6,737 nt of DNA, taken from Alphaproteobacteria bacterium (GTDB lineage Bacteria; Pseudomonadota; Alphaproteobacteria; Geminicoccales; Geminicoccaceae). The position numbers and the translations under genes are program-made. The stretch covers positions 1 to 6,737 of the forward strand of contig JALSGW010000021.1 in NCBI GenBank assembly GCA_026982585.1. Direction: 5' to 3'. A model generated the notes under the pieces. It worked only from the letters and a program-made list of their open reading frames with translations. It did not search any database and was not told the origin of the DNA. Below, in pieces: positions 1-5,862 of this stretch; position 1 is the stretch's first letter, and the number at the start of each line of letters is the position of its first letter.

Positions 1-123
1 CGGGCGGCTCGGGTCTGGAACAAGCGGCATGCTTGGGAGCGAGACCAGCGGTGCCGGCGCTTGACCGGCGGCGGGCCTTGTGATCATGGCTCGAGGGGGC
101 GTTTTGGGGAAGGTGTGTTCGGC
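1..123. other. Unresolved left flank, no supported gene
   Basis: Nothing here is convincing as a gene. The plus-strand frame of the following hydrolase is open back to a TTG at 61, but the encoded residues look non-homologous and the true start is at 124. One plus-strand frame that is open from the window edge ends with TGA at 81-83 and could be the tail of an upstream gene. On the minus strand an ATG at 85-87 opens a frame (MITRPAAGQAP...) that runs off the left edge without a stop, but it has no clear ribosome binding site and its codon use is less GC3-biased than the real genes. A TTGACC at 61-66 resembles a -35 box but has no -10 partner at a proper distance. Confidence 0.4.
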
Positions 124-822
124 ATGAAGCTCACCTGGCTCGGCCATGCCGCCTGTCATCTTCAGGCGGCCGGCAAGGACATCCTGATCGATCCCTTCTT
201 CACCGGCAATCCCAGATTCCCGGCCGGCTACGAGGATCGTCTCGCCAAGGTGGATGCCATCGTCTTGACCCACGGCCACGAGGATCATCTCGGCGACACC
301 GTGCGGCTTGCCAAACGGTTCGATGCGGTGGTGGTGGCCCAGTTCGAGATCTGCAGCTACGTGGGCGGCCAGGGGGTGGCCAAGGTGGAGCCCATGAACA
401 CCGGCGGGACGGTGGTGCGGGATGGGGTCCGCTACAGCATGGTGCCCGCCTTCCACAGTTCGGCGGTGATCGAGGACGGCAAGCCGGTGACCATGGGCGA
501 TCCGGCCGGCTTCGTGGTGGAGGCGGAAGGCGTGGCCGTCTATCACGCCGGCGACACCTGTCTGTTCTCGGACATGGCGCTCATCCAGCGGCTCCATCGG
601 CCCAAGGTGGGTCTGCTTCCGATCGGCGACCGTTTCACCATGGGGCCGGAGGCCGCGGCCATCGCCTGCAACGAGTTGCTCGAGCTCGACATCGTGGTGC
701 CCATCCACTGGGGCACCTTCGACCTTCTGACCGGCGATCCGGAACGCTTCAAGCAGCTGGTGCGGCGCGGGCGGGTGCAGGTGCTCGCGCCTGGGGACAG
801 CATCGAGGTGGCGGCCGGCTAG
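124..822 (+). CDS. UPF0173-type metal-dependent hydrolase (metallo-beta-lactamase fold)
   Basis: This is a predicted cytoplasmic metal-dependent hydrolase of 232 residues, the usual size for UPF0173/YtkL-like proteins. It begins MKLTWLGHAACHL, the characteristic first strand of the family. The metallo-beta-lactamase HxHxDH motif is complete at H50, H52, D54 and H55. Further likely metal ligands or active-site residues are H111 (AFHSS), H141-D144 (HAGD) and H195 (VPIHWGTF). The start is set at the ATG at 124 because the homology begins there and a GGGGAAGG purine run lies at 106-113. An in-frame GTG at 115 and TTG at 61 are less likely. The physiological substrate of this family is not established. 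The gene converges on the CorC-type gene and shares its stop region. Family assignment is firm; the reaction is unknown. Confidence 0.93.
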   Translation: MKLTWLGHAACHLQAAGKDILIDPFFTGNPRFPAGYEDRLAKVDAIVLTHGHEDHLGDTVRLAKRFDAVVVAQFEICSYVGGQGVAKVEPMNTGGTVVRDGVRYSMVPAFHSSAVIEDGKPVTMGDPAGFVVEAEGVAVYHAGDTCLFSDMALIQRLHRPKVGLLPIGDRFTMGPEAAAIACNELLELDIVVPIHWGTFDLLTGDPERFKQLVRRGRVQVLAPGDSIEVAAG

Positions 823-2147
823 CGTTCCGGTGCGACGCTCGGGGTCTCGGTCCGGGAGTCGCGGGCCCGGATCCTCAGCCGCGTGATGCGGTGGTCCTCC
901 CGGCCGAGCACCTCGAAGGCGAAGCCCCCGATCTCGAAGCGCTCGTTCACTTCGGGAATGCGCTCGGCGTGGGCGATCACCAGTCCCGCCACGGTGGCCG
1001 CCGGCTCCTCGGGAAGATCCCAGTCCATCTGGCGATTGAGGTCGCGCACCGTCACCTCGCCCGCCACCAGCACGCTGCCGTCCTCCTGCTCGAGGATGTC
1101 GGCCACCACCACGTCCTTCTCGTCGAAAATGTCGCCGACGATTTCCTCGACGATGTCCTCGAGCGTCACCAGTCCGAGCAGGCTGCCGTACTCGTCCACC
1201 ACCAGCGCCATGTGCTGCCGGCGCCTGCGGAACTCCAGCAGCTGGTGGAGCAAAGACGCCGTCTCCGGCACGAACCAGGGTTCGCTTGCGAGCGCCCGCA
1301 GATCGAAGGGGGCGCCCTCCGCCTCGCTCCGGTAGGCGGCCGCGAGCACATCCTTGGCGTGAACCACCCCCACGATGCGGTCGGGATCGCCCTGCCAGAT
1401 CGGAAAGCGGGTGTAGGGGCTGGCCAATACCCGCGCCGCCGCCTCCTCCCGGCCGAGCTCGGCATGGAGCGTCTCCATGCGTCTGCGGTGGGTCATCACA
1501 TCCCCCACCTCCACCTCGGCGAGGTCCAAGATCGCGGCCAGCATGTCCCGCTCCTGGCGGCGCATGGCGCCGTAGCGGTGGGAGAGGCCGATGAGGCTGC
1601 GCAGTTCCTCGGCCGAGTAGACGTCCCCTTCGGTGTTGGGGCGCACCCCGAGCAGCGCCAGGGTGCCGCGCGCGCCTTTGTCCAAAAGCCAGTTGAGCGG
1701 ATAGACGGCGAGGTAGAAGGCCTGCAGGGGGATCGCCACCCACAGTGATACCCGGTAGGCTTCCCGGATGGCGAAATTCTTCGGCACCTGTTCGCCGATG
1801 ACGATGTGGAGGGAGGAGAAGGTGAGGAAGCCCGTAAGGAACGCGGTGGTGCGGACCAGTTCCTCGCTGAACCCGAGCATCAGCATCGGCGGCTCGAGCA
1901 GGCTCGCCACGAAGGGCTCCCCGACCCAGCCCAGGCCGAGTGCGGTCATGGTGTTGCCGAGCTGGCAGGCGGCCAGATAGGGCTCGATGTTGCGGTTCAT
2001 GTGCAGCGCCAGGCGGGCGCTCAGGCTGCCGCCTTCGGCGAGCCGCTCGAGCCGCACCGACCGCGCTTTGACCAGGGCGAACTCCGCCGCCACGAAGAAG
2101 CCGTTGGCGGCGAGCAGGAACACCACCAGCAAGAGCGTGGTGATCAT
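819..2147 (-). CDS. CorC/HlyC (CNNM-like) membrane protein with DUF21, CBS pair and C-terminal CorC_HlyC domain
   Basis: This is an inner-membrane protein of 442 residues of the family annotated as hemolysin or HlyC/CorC. Relatives in the CNNM/CorB group handle Mg2+, so divalent cation efflux is the best inference; the hemolysin name is historical. The DUF21 domain spans about residues 1-175. Its hydrophobic segments lie near 3-27, 58-85, 100-120 and 133-155, and it carries the conserved GEQVPK motif at 118-123. Two CBS domains follow at about 215-270 and 290-345 (VVDEYGSLLGLVTLEDIVEEIVGD is the family hallmark). A CorC_HlyC domain lies at about 355-428. The ATG at 2147 starts directly on the first membrane segment, and no in-frame start lies nearby upstream. 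The ribosome binding site is weak (GGGGCG). The gene lies 72 bp downstream of aroB on the same strand and is probably cotranscribed with it. Confidence 0.93.
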   Translation of the reverse strand: MITTLLLVVFLLAANGFFVAAEFALVKARSVRLERLAEGGSLSARLALHMNRNIEPYLAACQLGNTMTALGLGWVGEPFVASLLEPPMLMLGFSEELVRTTAFLTGFLTFSSLHIVIGEQVPKNFAIREAYRVSLWVAIPLQAFYLAVYPLNWLLDKGARGTLALLGVRPNTEGDVYSAEELRSLIGLSHRYGAMRRQERDMLAAILDLAEVEVGDVMTHRRRMETLHAELGREEAAARVLASPYTRFPIWQGDPDRIVGVVHAKDVLAAAYRSEAEGAPFDLRALASEPWFVPETASLLHQLLEFRRRRQHMALVVDEYGSLLGLVTLEDIVEEIVGDIFDEKDVVVADILEQEDGSVLVAGEVTVRDLNRQMDWDLPEEPAATVAGLVIAHAERIPEVNERFEIGGFAFEVLGREDHRITRLRIRARDSRTETPSVAPER

Positions 2148-2183
2148 GGCAAGCGCCCCGATCGCCCTCGATCCCGGGACCGG

Positions 2184-2205
2184 CGGCGGGGGATCCGGCC
2201 CGCCG
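2184..2205 (-). repeat. GC hairpin in the aroB to CorC-type gene gap
   Basis: A perfect 7-bp inverted repeat (CGGCGGG/CCCGCCG) with an 8-nt loop containing GGATCC lies in the 72-bp gap between aroB and the next gene. There is no following T tract, so it is not a classical intrinsic terminator. It could stabilise transcript ends or modulate readthrough. In DNA this GC-rich a stem of this size can arise by chance. Confidence 0.3.
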
Positions 2206-2219
2206 GCGACGGACCGCGC

Positions 2220-3347
2220 TCAGCGGGGTTGGGAGCCGCAGACATCATCGAGCAGTCGCCGTACCTGGTCCGTGTCCACGCCTGGCACCAGCACGGCGTC
2301 GCCGATGCCGCGCCAGAGGATGAAGCGCAGCACGCCGCCGTCCACCTTCTTGTCCCGTCGCATGTGTTCCAGGAGCTCCCCCGGATCCAGCCGGAGCCCC
2401 CGTTCCTCAGGCCAGAGCGGCAGGCCGAAGCGCCGCAGCAGCCGGCCCAGGCGTGCCTCTTCGGCAGCGGTCGCAAGCCCGAGCCTCTGGGAGAGACGTG
2501 CCGCCATCATCATGCCCATGGCCACCGCTTCGCCGTGCCGCAACGCATCGCCGTAGCCCGTCGCCGCCTCGAGCGCGTGGGCGAAGGTGTGGCCGAAGTT
2601 GAGCAACGCCCGCTCGCCGCTCGTCTCCTTCTCGTCGGCGGCCACGATCTCGGCCTTGATGGCAAGGGAGCGGCGGATCGCGACCAACCGCGCGCCCTCG
2701 TCCCCGGCGAGCAAGTCCTCCGCCTTGTCCTCGAGCCAGGCGAAGAAGGCGCCATCGCGGATCGCCCCGTACTTGACCACCTCGGCGAAGCCCGAGCTGA
2801 GCTCCCGCTTTGGCAGGGTCGTGAGGGTGCGCAGGTCGATCACCACCGCCCGCGGCTGGTGGAACGCGCCGACCAGGTTCTTCCCCTGGGGCGTGTCGAT
2901 CCCGGTCTTGCCGCCCACCGCGCTGTCCACCTGGGCGAGCAGGGTGGTGGGGATCTGCACGTAGGCGATGCCGCGCAGCAGGATGGCCGCCGCGAAGCCG
3001 GCGAGATCGCCCACCACGCCGCCGCCGAGGGCCAGGATGGTGGACCGTCGCTCCACCCCCGCATCGAGCAACCGCTGGCAGAGGGCATCCAGCTGGGCAA
3101 AGCTCTTGCTCGCCTCTCCCGGGGGAATCGTCGCCGCCACCACCGTGACGCCGTGCCTGCGAAGCGAGTCCTCGAGCCGTTCCAGATGGCCGGCTGTGGC
3201 CACCTGTCGGTCGGTCACCACGAAGGCCCGCGCCTCGGCCAGCAACGGCGCCAGCAGCGCTCCGGCCGATTCCAGGAGACCGGATCCCAGATGAACGACA
3301 TAGCTGCGGGCACCCAGCTCCACCTTGAGGGAGGCAGACGCAATCAT
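2220..3347 (-). CDS. aroB: 3-dehydroquinate synthase
   Basis: This cytoplasmic, NAD- and metal-dependent enzyme converts DAHP to 3-dehydroquinate, the second step of the shikimate pathway. At 375 residues it is of normal length for a stand-alone bacterial AroB. The NAD-binding glycine-rich region GGGVVGDLAGF is at 108-118. It is followed by the family signature around IPTTLLAQVDSAVGGKTGID (132-151) and GKNLVGAF (155-162). The predicted metal ligands are E189 (GFAEVVKYG), H253 (NFGHTFAHALE) and H271 (RHGEAV), and all are present. The ATG at 3347 is the only usable start: the frame upstream, back through the aroK stop, has no ATG, GTG or TTG. The gene lies 58 bp downstream of aroK. Its start overlaps a mini-ORF stop and is preceded by a hairpin, which suggests coupled translation. 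Confidence 0.97.
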   Translation of the reverse strand: MIASASLKVELGARSYVVHLGSGLLESAGALLAPLLAEARAFVVTDRQVATAGHLERLEDSLRRHGVTVVAATIPPGEASKSFAQLDALCQRLLDAGVERRSTILALGGGVVGDLAGFAAAILLRGIAYVQIPTTLLAQVDSAVGGKTGIDTPQGKNLVGAFHQPRAVVIDLRTLTTLPKRELSSGFAEVVKYGAIRDGAFFAWLEDKAEDLLAGDEGARLVAIRRSLAIKAEIVAADEKETSGERALLNFGHTFAHALEAATGYGDALRHGEAVAMGMMMAARLSQRLGLATAAEEARLGRLLRRFGLPLWPEERGLRLDPGELLEHMRRDKKVDGGVLRFILWRGIGDAVLVPGVDTDQVRRLLDDVCGSQPR

Positions 3348-3409
3348 GGACGCACCCCGAGGTGCCGGTTCGCGCCTCCGGCTCGGGCCGGCGGACGGAC
3401 GTCGTTCAT
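3344..3409 (-). CDS. 21-codon mini-ORF bridging aroK and aroB (possible coupling leader)
   Basis: A complete ATG-to-TGA frame of 21 codons (MNDVRPPARAGG...) exactly spans the aroK-aroB gap. Its ATG (3409-3407) overlaps the aroK TGA as ATGA, and its TGA (3346-3344) overlaps the aroB ATG as ATGA. Ribosomes finishing aroK could restart here and then restart on aroB. The peptide is Arg/Pro/Gly-rich with no recognisable domain. It has no aromatic residues, so it is not an obvious aromatic amino acid attenuator peptide. It could be a chance frame in GC-rich DNA. The double overlap is what makes it worth recording. Confidence 0.35.
   Translation of the reverse strand: MNDVRPPARAGGANRHLGVRP
3352..3365 (-). 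promoter_or_regulatory. Small hairpin over the aroB translation initiation region
   Basis: On the coding strand GCACC-TCGG-GGTGC forms a 5-bp stem with a tetraloop, ending 4 nt before the aroB ATG. The only Shine-Dalgarno-like stretch close to that ATG (GGGGTG) lies in the loop and descending arm, so folding would mask it. A GGAGG at 3375-3379 is about 27 nt from the ATG, too far to serve aroB directly. Ribosomes translating the mini-ORF would melt the stem. The structure is seen in the sequence; the regulatory role is inference. Confidence 0.35.
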
Positions 3410-3948
3410 GGCGTGGAGCCGGAGCCGCACCGCAAGGCCTTCATCACCCGATCGACCACCGCCTCCACCGGTCCCGCGCCGGTGGTCACGGTGACGTCGG
3501 CCTCGGCGTAGATGGGATAGCGTTCCGTCATCAGCTTCCGCAAGATCGCGCGCCGGTCGCCTCCCATCAAGAGCGGTCTGCTCTCGGGCCGTCGCGCCGT
3601 GCGCGCCACCAGCACCTCGAGCTCGGCCCGCAACCACACCGAGCGGGCGCGTTGCTTGACGCAGGCGCGGATCTGATCGTCCAGGAAGGCTCCGCCGCCG
3701 AGGGCGATCACTCCGTGTTCCTCGGTAAGCAGCCGCAGCACCACCCGCCGTTCCAGCTCGCGAAAGGCCGGCTCGCCGAAGCGCGCGAAAATCTCGGGGA
3801 TGTCCATCCCGGCCGCCGCCACGATGGCGTCGTCGGCGTCGTGGAAGGGGCATCCGAGCCGGGCCGCCAGCCTGCGTCCCACCGCCGTCTTGCCCGCCCC
3901 CATGAGCCCGACCAGCACCACCGGGCGGTGCCATGCGCATCGCCCCAC
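3406..3948 (-). CDS. aroK: Shikimate kinase
   Basis: This cytoplasmic kinase phosphorylates shikimate to shikimate 3-phosphate using ATP. With the chosen start it has 180 residues, normal for AroK. The Walker A motif GLMGAGKT is at 14-21. The substrate/Mg-binding acidic pair D37 and D39 (HDADD), R63 in FRELE, the GGG loop at 84-86, the lid arginine R124 (SRPLL) and R143 (ERYPIY) are all present. The start is the GTG at 3948, chosen because GGGGAGGGG lies at an ideal distance upstream and the first strand (RPVVLVGL) begins a few residues later. The frame stays open far upstream, antisense to the next gene, so an automatic caller could extend it wrongly. It is the first gene of the aroK-aroB-CorC-type block. 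Confidence 0.95.
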   Translation of the reverse strand: MGRCAWHRPVVLVGLMGAGKTAVGRRLAARLGCPFHDADDAIVAAAGMDIPEIFARFGEPAFRELERRVVLRLLTEEHGVIALGGGAFLDDQIRACVKQRARSVWLRAELEVLVARTARRPESRPLLMGGDRRAILRKLMTERYPIYAEADVTVTTGAGPVEAVVDRVMKALRCGSGSTP

Positions 3949-3954
3949 GCCGCA

Positions 3955-3963
3955 CCCCTCCCC
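3955..3963 (-). promoter_or_regulatory. Strong ribosome binding site fixing the aroK GTG start
   Basis: The coding strand reads GGGGAGGGG, and its GGAGG core lies 8 nt before the GTG at 3948-3946. It is the strongest Shine-Dalgarno match in the window and decides the start of aroK, which has no ATG near the expected N-terminus in frame. Confidence 0.75.
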
Positions 3964-3973
3964 ACCGCGATCG

Positions 3974-4002
3974 TTGCCACTGTCCACAGCTCCCGATATA
4001 AG
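3974..4002 (+). promoter_or_regulatory. Predicted sigma70-type promoter for the rightward operon
   Basis: A -35 box TTGCCA (3974-3979, 5 of 6 to TTGACA) and a -10 box TATAAG (3997-4002, 5 of 6 to TATAAT) are separated by exactly 17 bp. This is the only AT-rich pocket in the divergent intergenic region. Transcription would begin near 4009 and give a leader of about 75 nt to the small membrane-protein gene. The spacer contains the dyad CTGT-CC-ACAG at 3980-3989, a possible operator half-site arrangement. A weaker opposing candidate for aroK (TTGCGC at 4025-4020, then TATATC at 4000-3995, 19-bp spacing) uses the same AT pocket. Confidence 0.6.
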
Positions 4003-4084
4003 CCGCGAGGACGCGCAGCGCGCAAGCCCGCCGGGTGACGCGCCGGCGTAGGTGTCGTCCCGTTTCCGCCCGCCCCACGAGGTC

Positions 4085-4225
4085 ATGGCCAGCTTCCTTC
4101 GTTTCTTGCTCGTCGTGCTGCTCGTGCTCGCGCTCGGCGGGCTGATCTTCCTGATCACCTGGGACCCGCCGCCGCCCACCCGGCCCGTGGAGATCATGAT
4201 CCCCGACGAGAAACTGCCGCAATGA
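4085..4225 (+). CDS. 46-residue single-pass membrane protein, function unknown
   Basis: This short gene starts MASFLRFLLVVLLVLALGG and encodes one hydrophobic helix at about residues 4-24. A proline-rich stretch follows (TWDPPPPTRP) and then a short charged tail ending in DEKLPQ. The positive residue before the helix and the acidic tail suggest the N-terminus inside and the tail in the periplasm. Codon third positions are strongly GC-biased like the neighbours. Its TGA overlaps the ATG of the next gene as ATGA, strong evidence that it is translated and coupled. The ATG at 4085 has GAGG only 2 nt upstream; an in-frame GTG at 4052 would add 11 residues but lacks a clear ribosome binding site. 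I recall similar tiny proteins with a TWD-P-P motif at this position in Rhodospirillales, but cannot verify this here. Function unknown. Confidence 0.82.
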   Translation: MASFLRFLLVVLLVLALGGLIFLITWDPPPPTRPVEIMIPDEKLPQ

Positions 4226-5862
4226 GCAATCGGACGCGCGGCGCGATCGGGGCTGTGCTGCTGGGGCTCGGTGCGCTTTGGGGAGCCGGGGCGCTCGCGG
4301 AGCAGCACGCCCCCCGACCGTTGCTGCCGCCGGTCGTGCTCCCGCCGTCGCCGCCGGTTGAGGAAGAGCCGGCTCCGGGAGGGATCCGCACCGAACCCCT
4401 TCCCGCCCCCTCGCTCGCCACCGCCGGCCTCGAGCGGCCCCGCTTCGGTTTCGACGAACCGCTCTGGCCCCGAGCCGAGGGAGCGCTGGTGACGGCGCTG
4501 CTCGAACGCCTGCGCCGGCTTCCCCCGCTTCCCGCCCTGCGCGATCTGGCCCGCAGGCTGCTCATCGCACCCGGACCCGCCGTCCCGGACGGGCTGCCGG
4601 TGTTGATGGCGCGGGCGCGGGCTCTCATGCGGCTCGGCTTCCCGCGCGAGGCGGCGCGGTTGGCCCGGCTTCCGGGCGACGAGCAAAGCCGCCTCGCGCG
4701 CGAGCGGCTCGCCCTGGAGGCGCTGGTGCTGGCGGGCGAGGTGGAGGAGGGCTGCGCTCTCGCCGAAACGCTGGCCCCGGACGGCCGCGGATTGTTGGCG
4801 TTGCGAGTGGTGTGCGCGGCGGTCGCGGGAGAGCTCGAGCGGGCGCGGCTGATCTGGGCGGTCGCCCGGGAACGCGGGGTGGTGCTGGACGAGGCCAGCT
4901 CCGCCCTGCTCGATGCCGCGGTGGGCGAGGCGGCGGTGCCGCTCGAGGGGATGTCGGCAGAGAGCCGGCTCGCCGCTCTCGTGGCCGCGCGCCGCCTTCC
5001 TCTCCGCCTGGAGGAGCTGCCACCGGAGATGTGGGCCGATGGACCGCTGCTGGCTGCCCTGGCCGAAAACCGCAAGCTTGCGCCCGCCTTGCGGTTGAGG
5101 GCGGCGGAGGCAGCAGCCTTGCGGGGTTGGGTTGCGATCCCGAGGCTGCGGGAGCTGATGACCGAATTGGCAGGAGGCGCCGCAGAGGGCGAGCGGGAGG
5201 TGATGGACCGCGCCCGGACGTTGGCCGGATTGCAGGCGGAACGCCTTCCGGCTCCCCGGGTGAGTCTGCTCGCCGAAGCCGCCGCCATGGTGCCGGCCGG
5301 GGTGGAGCGGGTGGTATGGCTGCACCTGTTGAGCGTCGAGGCGGAGCCGCTCGTCCCCGATCCCGCCCTGCTGTGGGCGGCCGAGTCGGTGGCGGCGGTG
5401 TTGATGGCCGGGGGCCGATGGGAGCAGGCGCGCCCGTGGCTGGTTTTGGCCGGGGCGGTGGAGGACGGCGATGCCGACGGGGATCCGGTGCTGGCGCTGT
5501 TGGGGCGCCGCCGCGGGGAGGGGGCGGCGCCGGTCCGGGGGCGCCGTCTCGTCTACCGTCTCGCCCTCGCCGCGGCGTGGGACCGCAATCCCGCCGATGC
5601 GGAGCTCGCCGAGGCGCTCGCGGCCGGGCCGGCCGAGGCCGCGGGCGCGCCCGGATTCGGCCTGTGGTGGGTGCGGGAGCGCGGGCTCGTGGAACGGCGG
5701 CCAGGGGAGGCCCTGATCGCCGCCCTGCTGATGCTCGAACCGCCGCTCGAAAGTCTGTCGCCTTTGGTGTTGACGACGGCGCTGCGCACCCTGCGGGCGT
5801 TCGGCGAGGAGGCGGCCGCGCGCGAGCTCGCGGCGGCGGTGGCGCTGGCGTTGAGGCTCTGA
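4222..5862 (+). CDS. Exported alanine/leucine-rich helical protein, function unknown
   Basis: This 546-residue protein begins with a clear Sec signal peptide: positive residues R4 and R6, a hydrophobic core at about 8-22 and a predicted signal peptidase cut after ALA (residue 26). A proline-rich linker runs from about 31 to 63. The rest is predicted almost wholly alpha-helical and rich in Ala, Leu, Arg and Glu, resembling TPR-like or Sel1-like solenoids without a clean consensus. Only two cysteines remain in the mature chain, C178 and C198, placed so they could join neighbouring helices. There are no catalytic motifs. From memory it resembles a family often seen beside xerD in Alphaproteobacteria, sometimes labelled an antifreeze glycopeptide polyprotein, a name with no functional support. 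It starts by ATGA overlap with the small membrane protein, has only a weak ribosome binding site, and ends overlapping the xerD start. Confidence 0.88.
   Translation: MSNRTRGAIGAVLLGLGALWGAGALAEQHAPRPLLPPVVLPPSPPVEEEPAPGGIRTEPLPAPSLATAGLERPRFGFDEPLWPRAEGALVTALLERLRRLPPLPALRDLARRLLIAPGPAVPDGLPVLMARARALMRLGFPREAARLARLPGDEQSRLARERLALEALVLAGEVEEGCALAETLAPDGRGLLALRVVCAAVAGELERARLIWAVARERGVVLDEASSALLDAAVGEAAVPLEGMSAESRLAALVAARRLPLRLEELPPEMWADGPLLAALAENRKLAPALRLRAAEAAALRGWVAIPRLRELMTELAGGAAEGEREVMDRARTLAGLQAERLPAPRVSLLAEAAAMVPAGVERVVWLHLLSVEAEPLVPDPALLWAAESVAAVLMAGGRWEQARPWLVLAGAVEDGDADGDPVLALLGRRRGEGAAPVRGRRLVYRLALAAAWDRNPADAELAEALAAGPAEAAGAPGFGLWWVRERGLVERRPGEALIAALLMLEPPLESLSPLVLTTALRTLRAFGEEAAARELAAAVALALRL

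Noticed and set aside
1..87. Minus-strand start of a possible divergent gene running off the left edge
   Set aside because: Only 29 codons are visible, with no ribosome binding site, weaker GC3 bias and no recognisable motif. It cannot be supported from this window.
86..127. 13-codon mini-ORF (MARGGVLGKVCSA) ending in an ATGA overlap with the hydrolase start
   Set aside because: It is very short, with no ribosome binding site of its own. The hydrolase already has a purine-rich run upstream, so a coupling role is not needed; the overlap is easily chance.
2144..2476. Minus-strand frame inside aroB whose TGA overlaps the ATG of the CorC-type gene
   Set aside because: It lies wholly within aroB coding sequence in another frame, with Arg/Cys/Gly/Ser-rich composition. 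The ATGA arises simply because the second codon begins with A.
1806..3494. 562-codon plus-strand open frame across the CorC-type gene and aroB
   Set aside because: It is antisense to two firmly identified genes, is rich in His, Gln, Arg and Gly with no domain or motif, and is explained by GC3 bias on the other strand.
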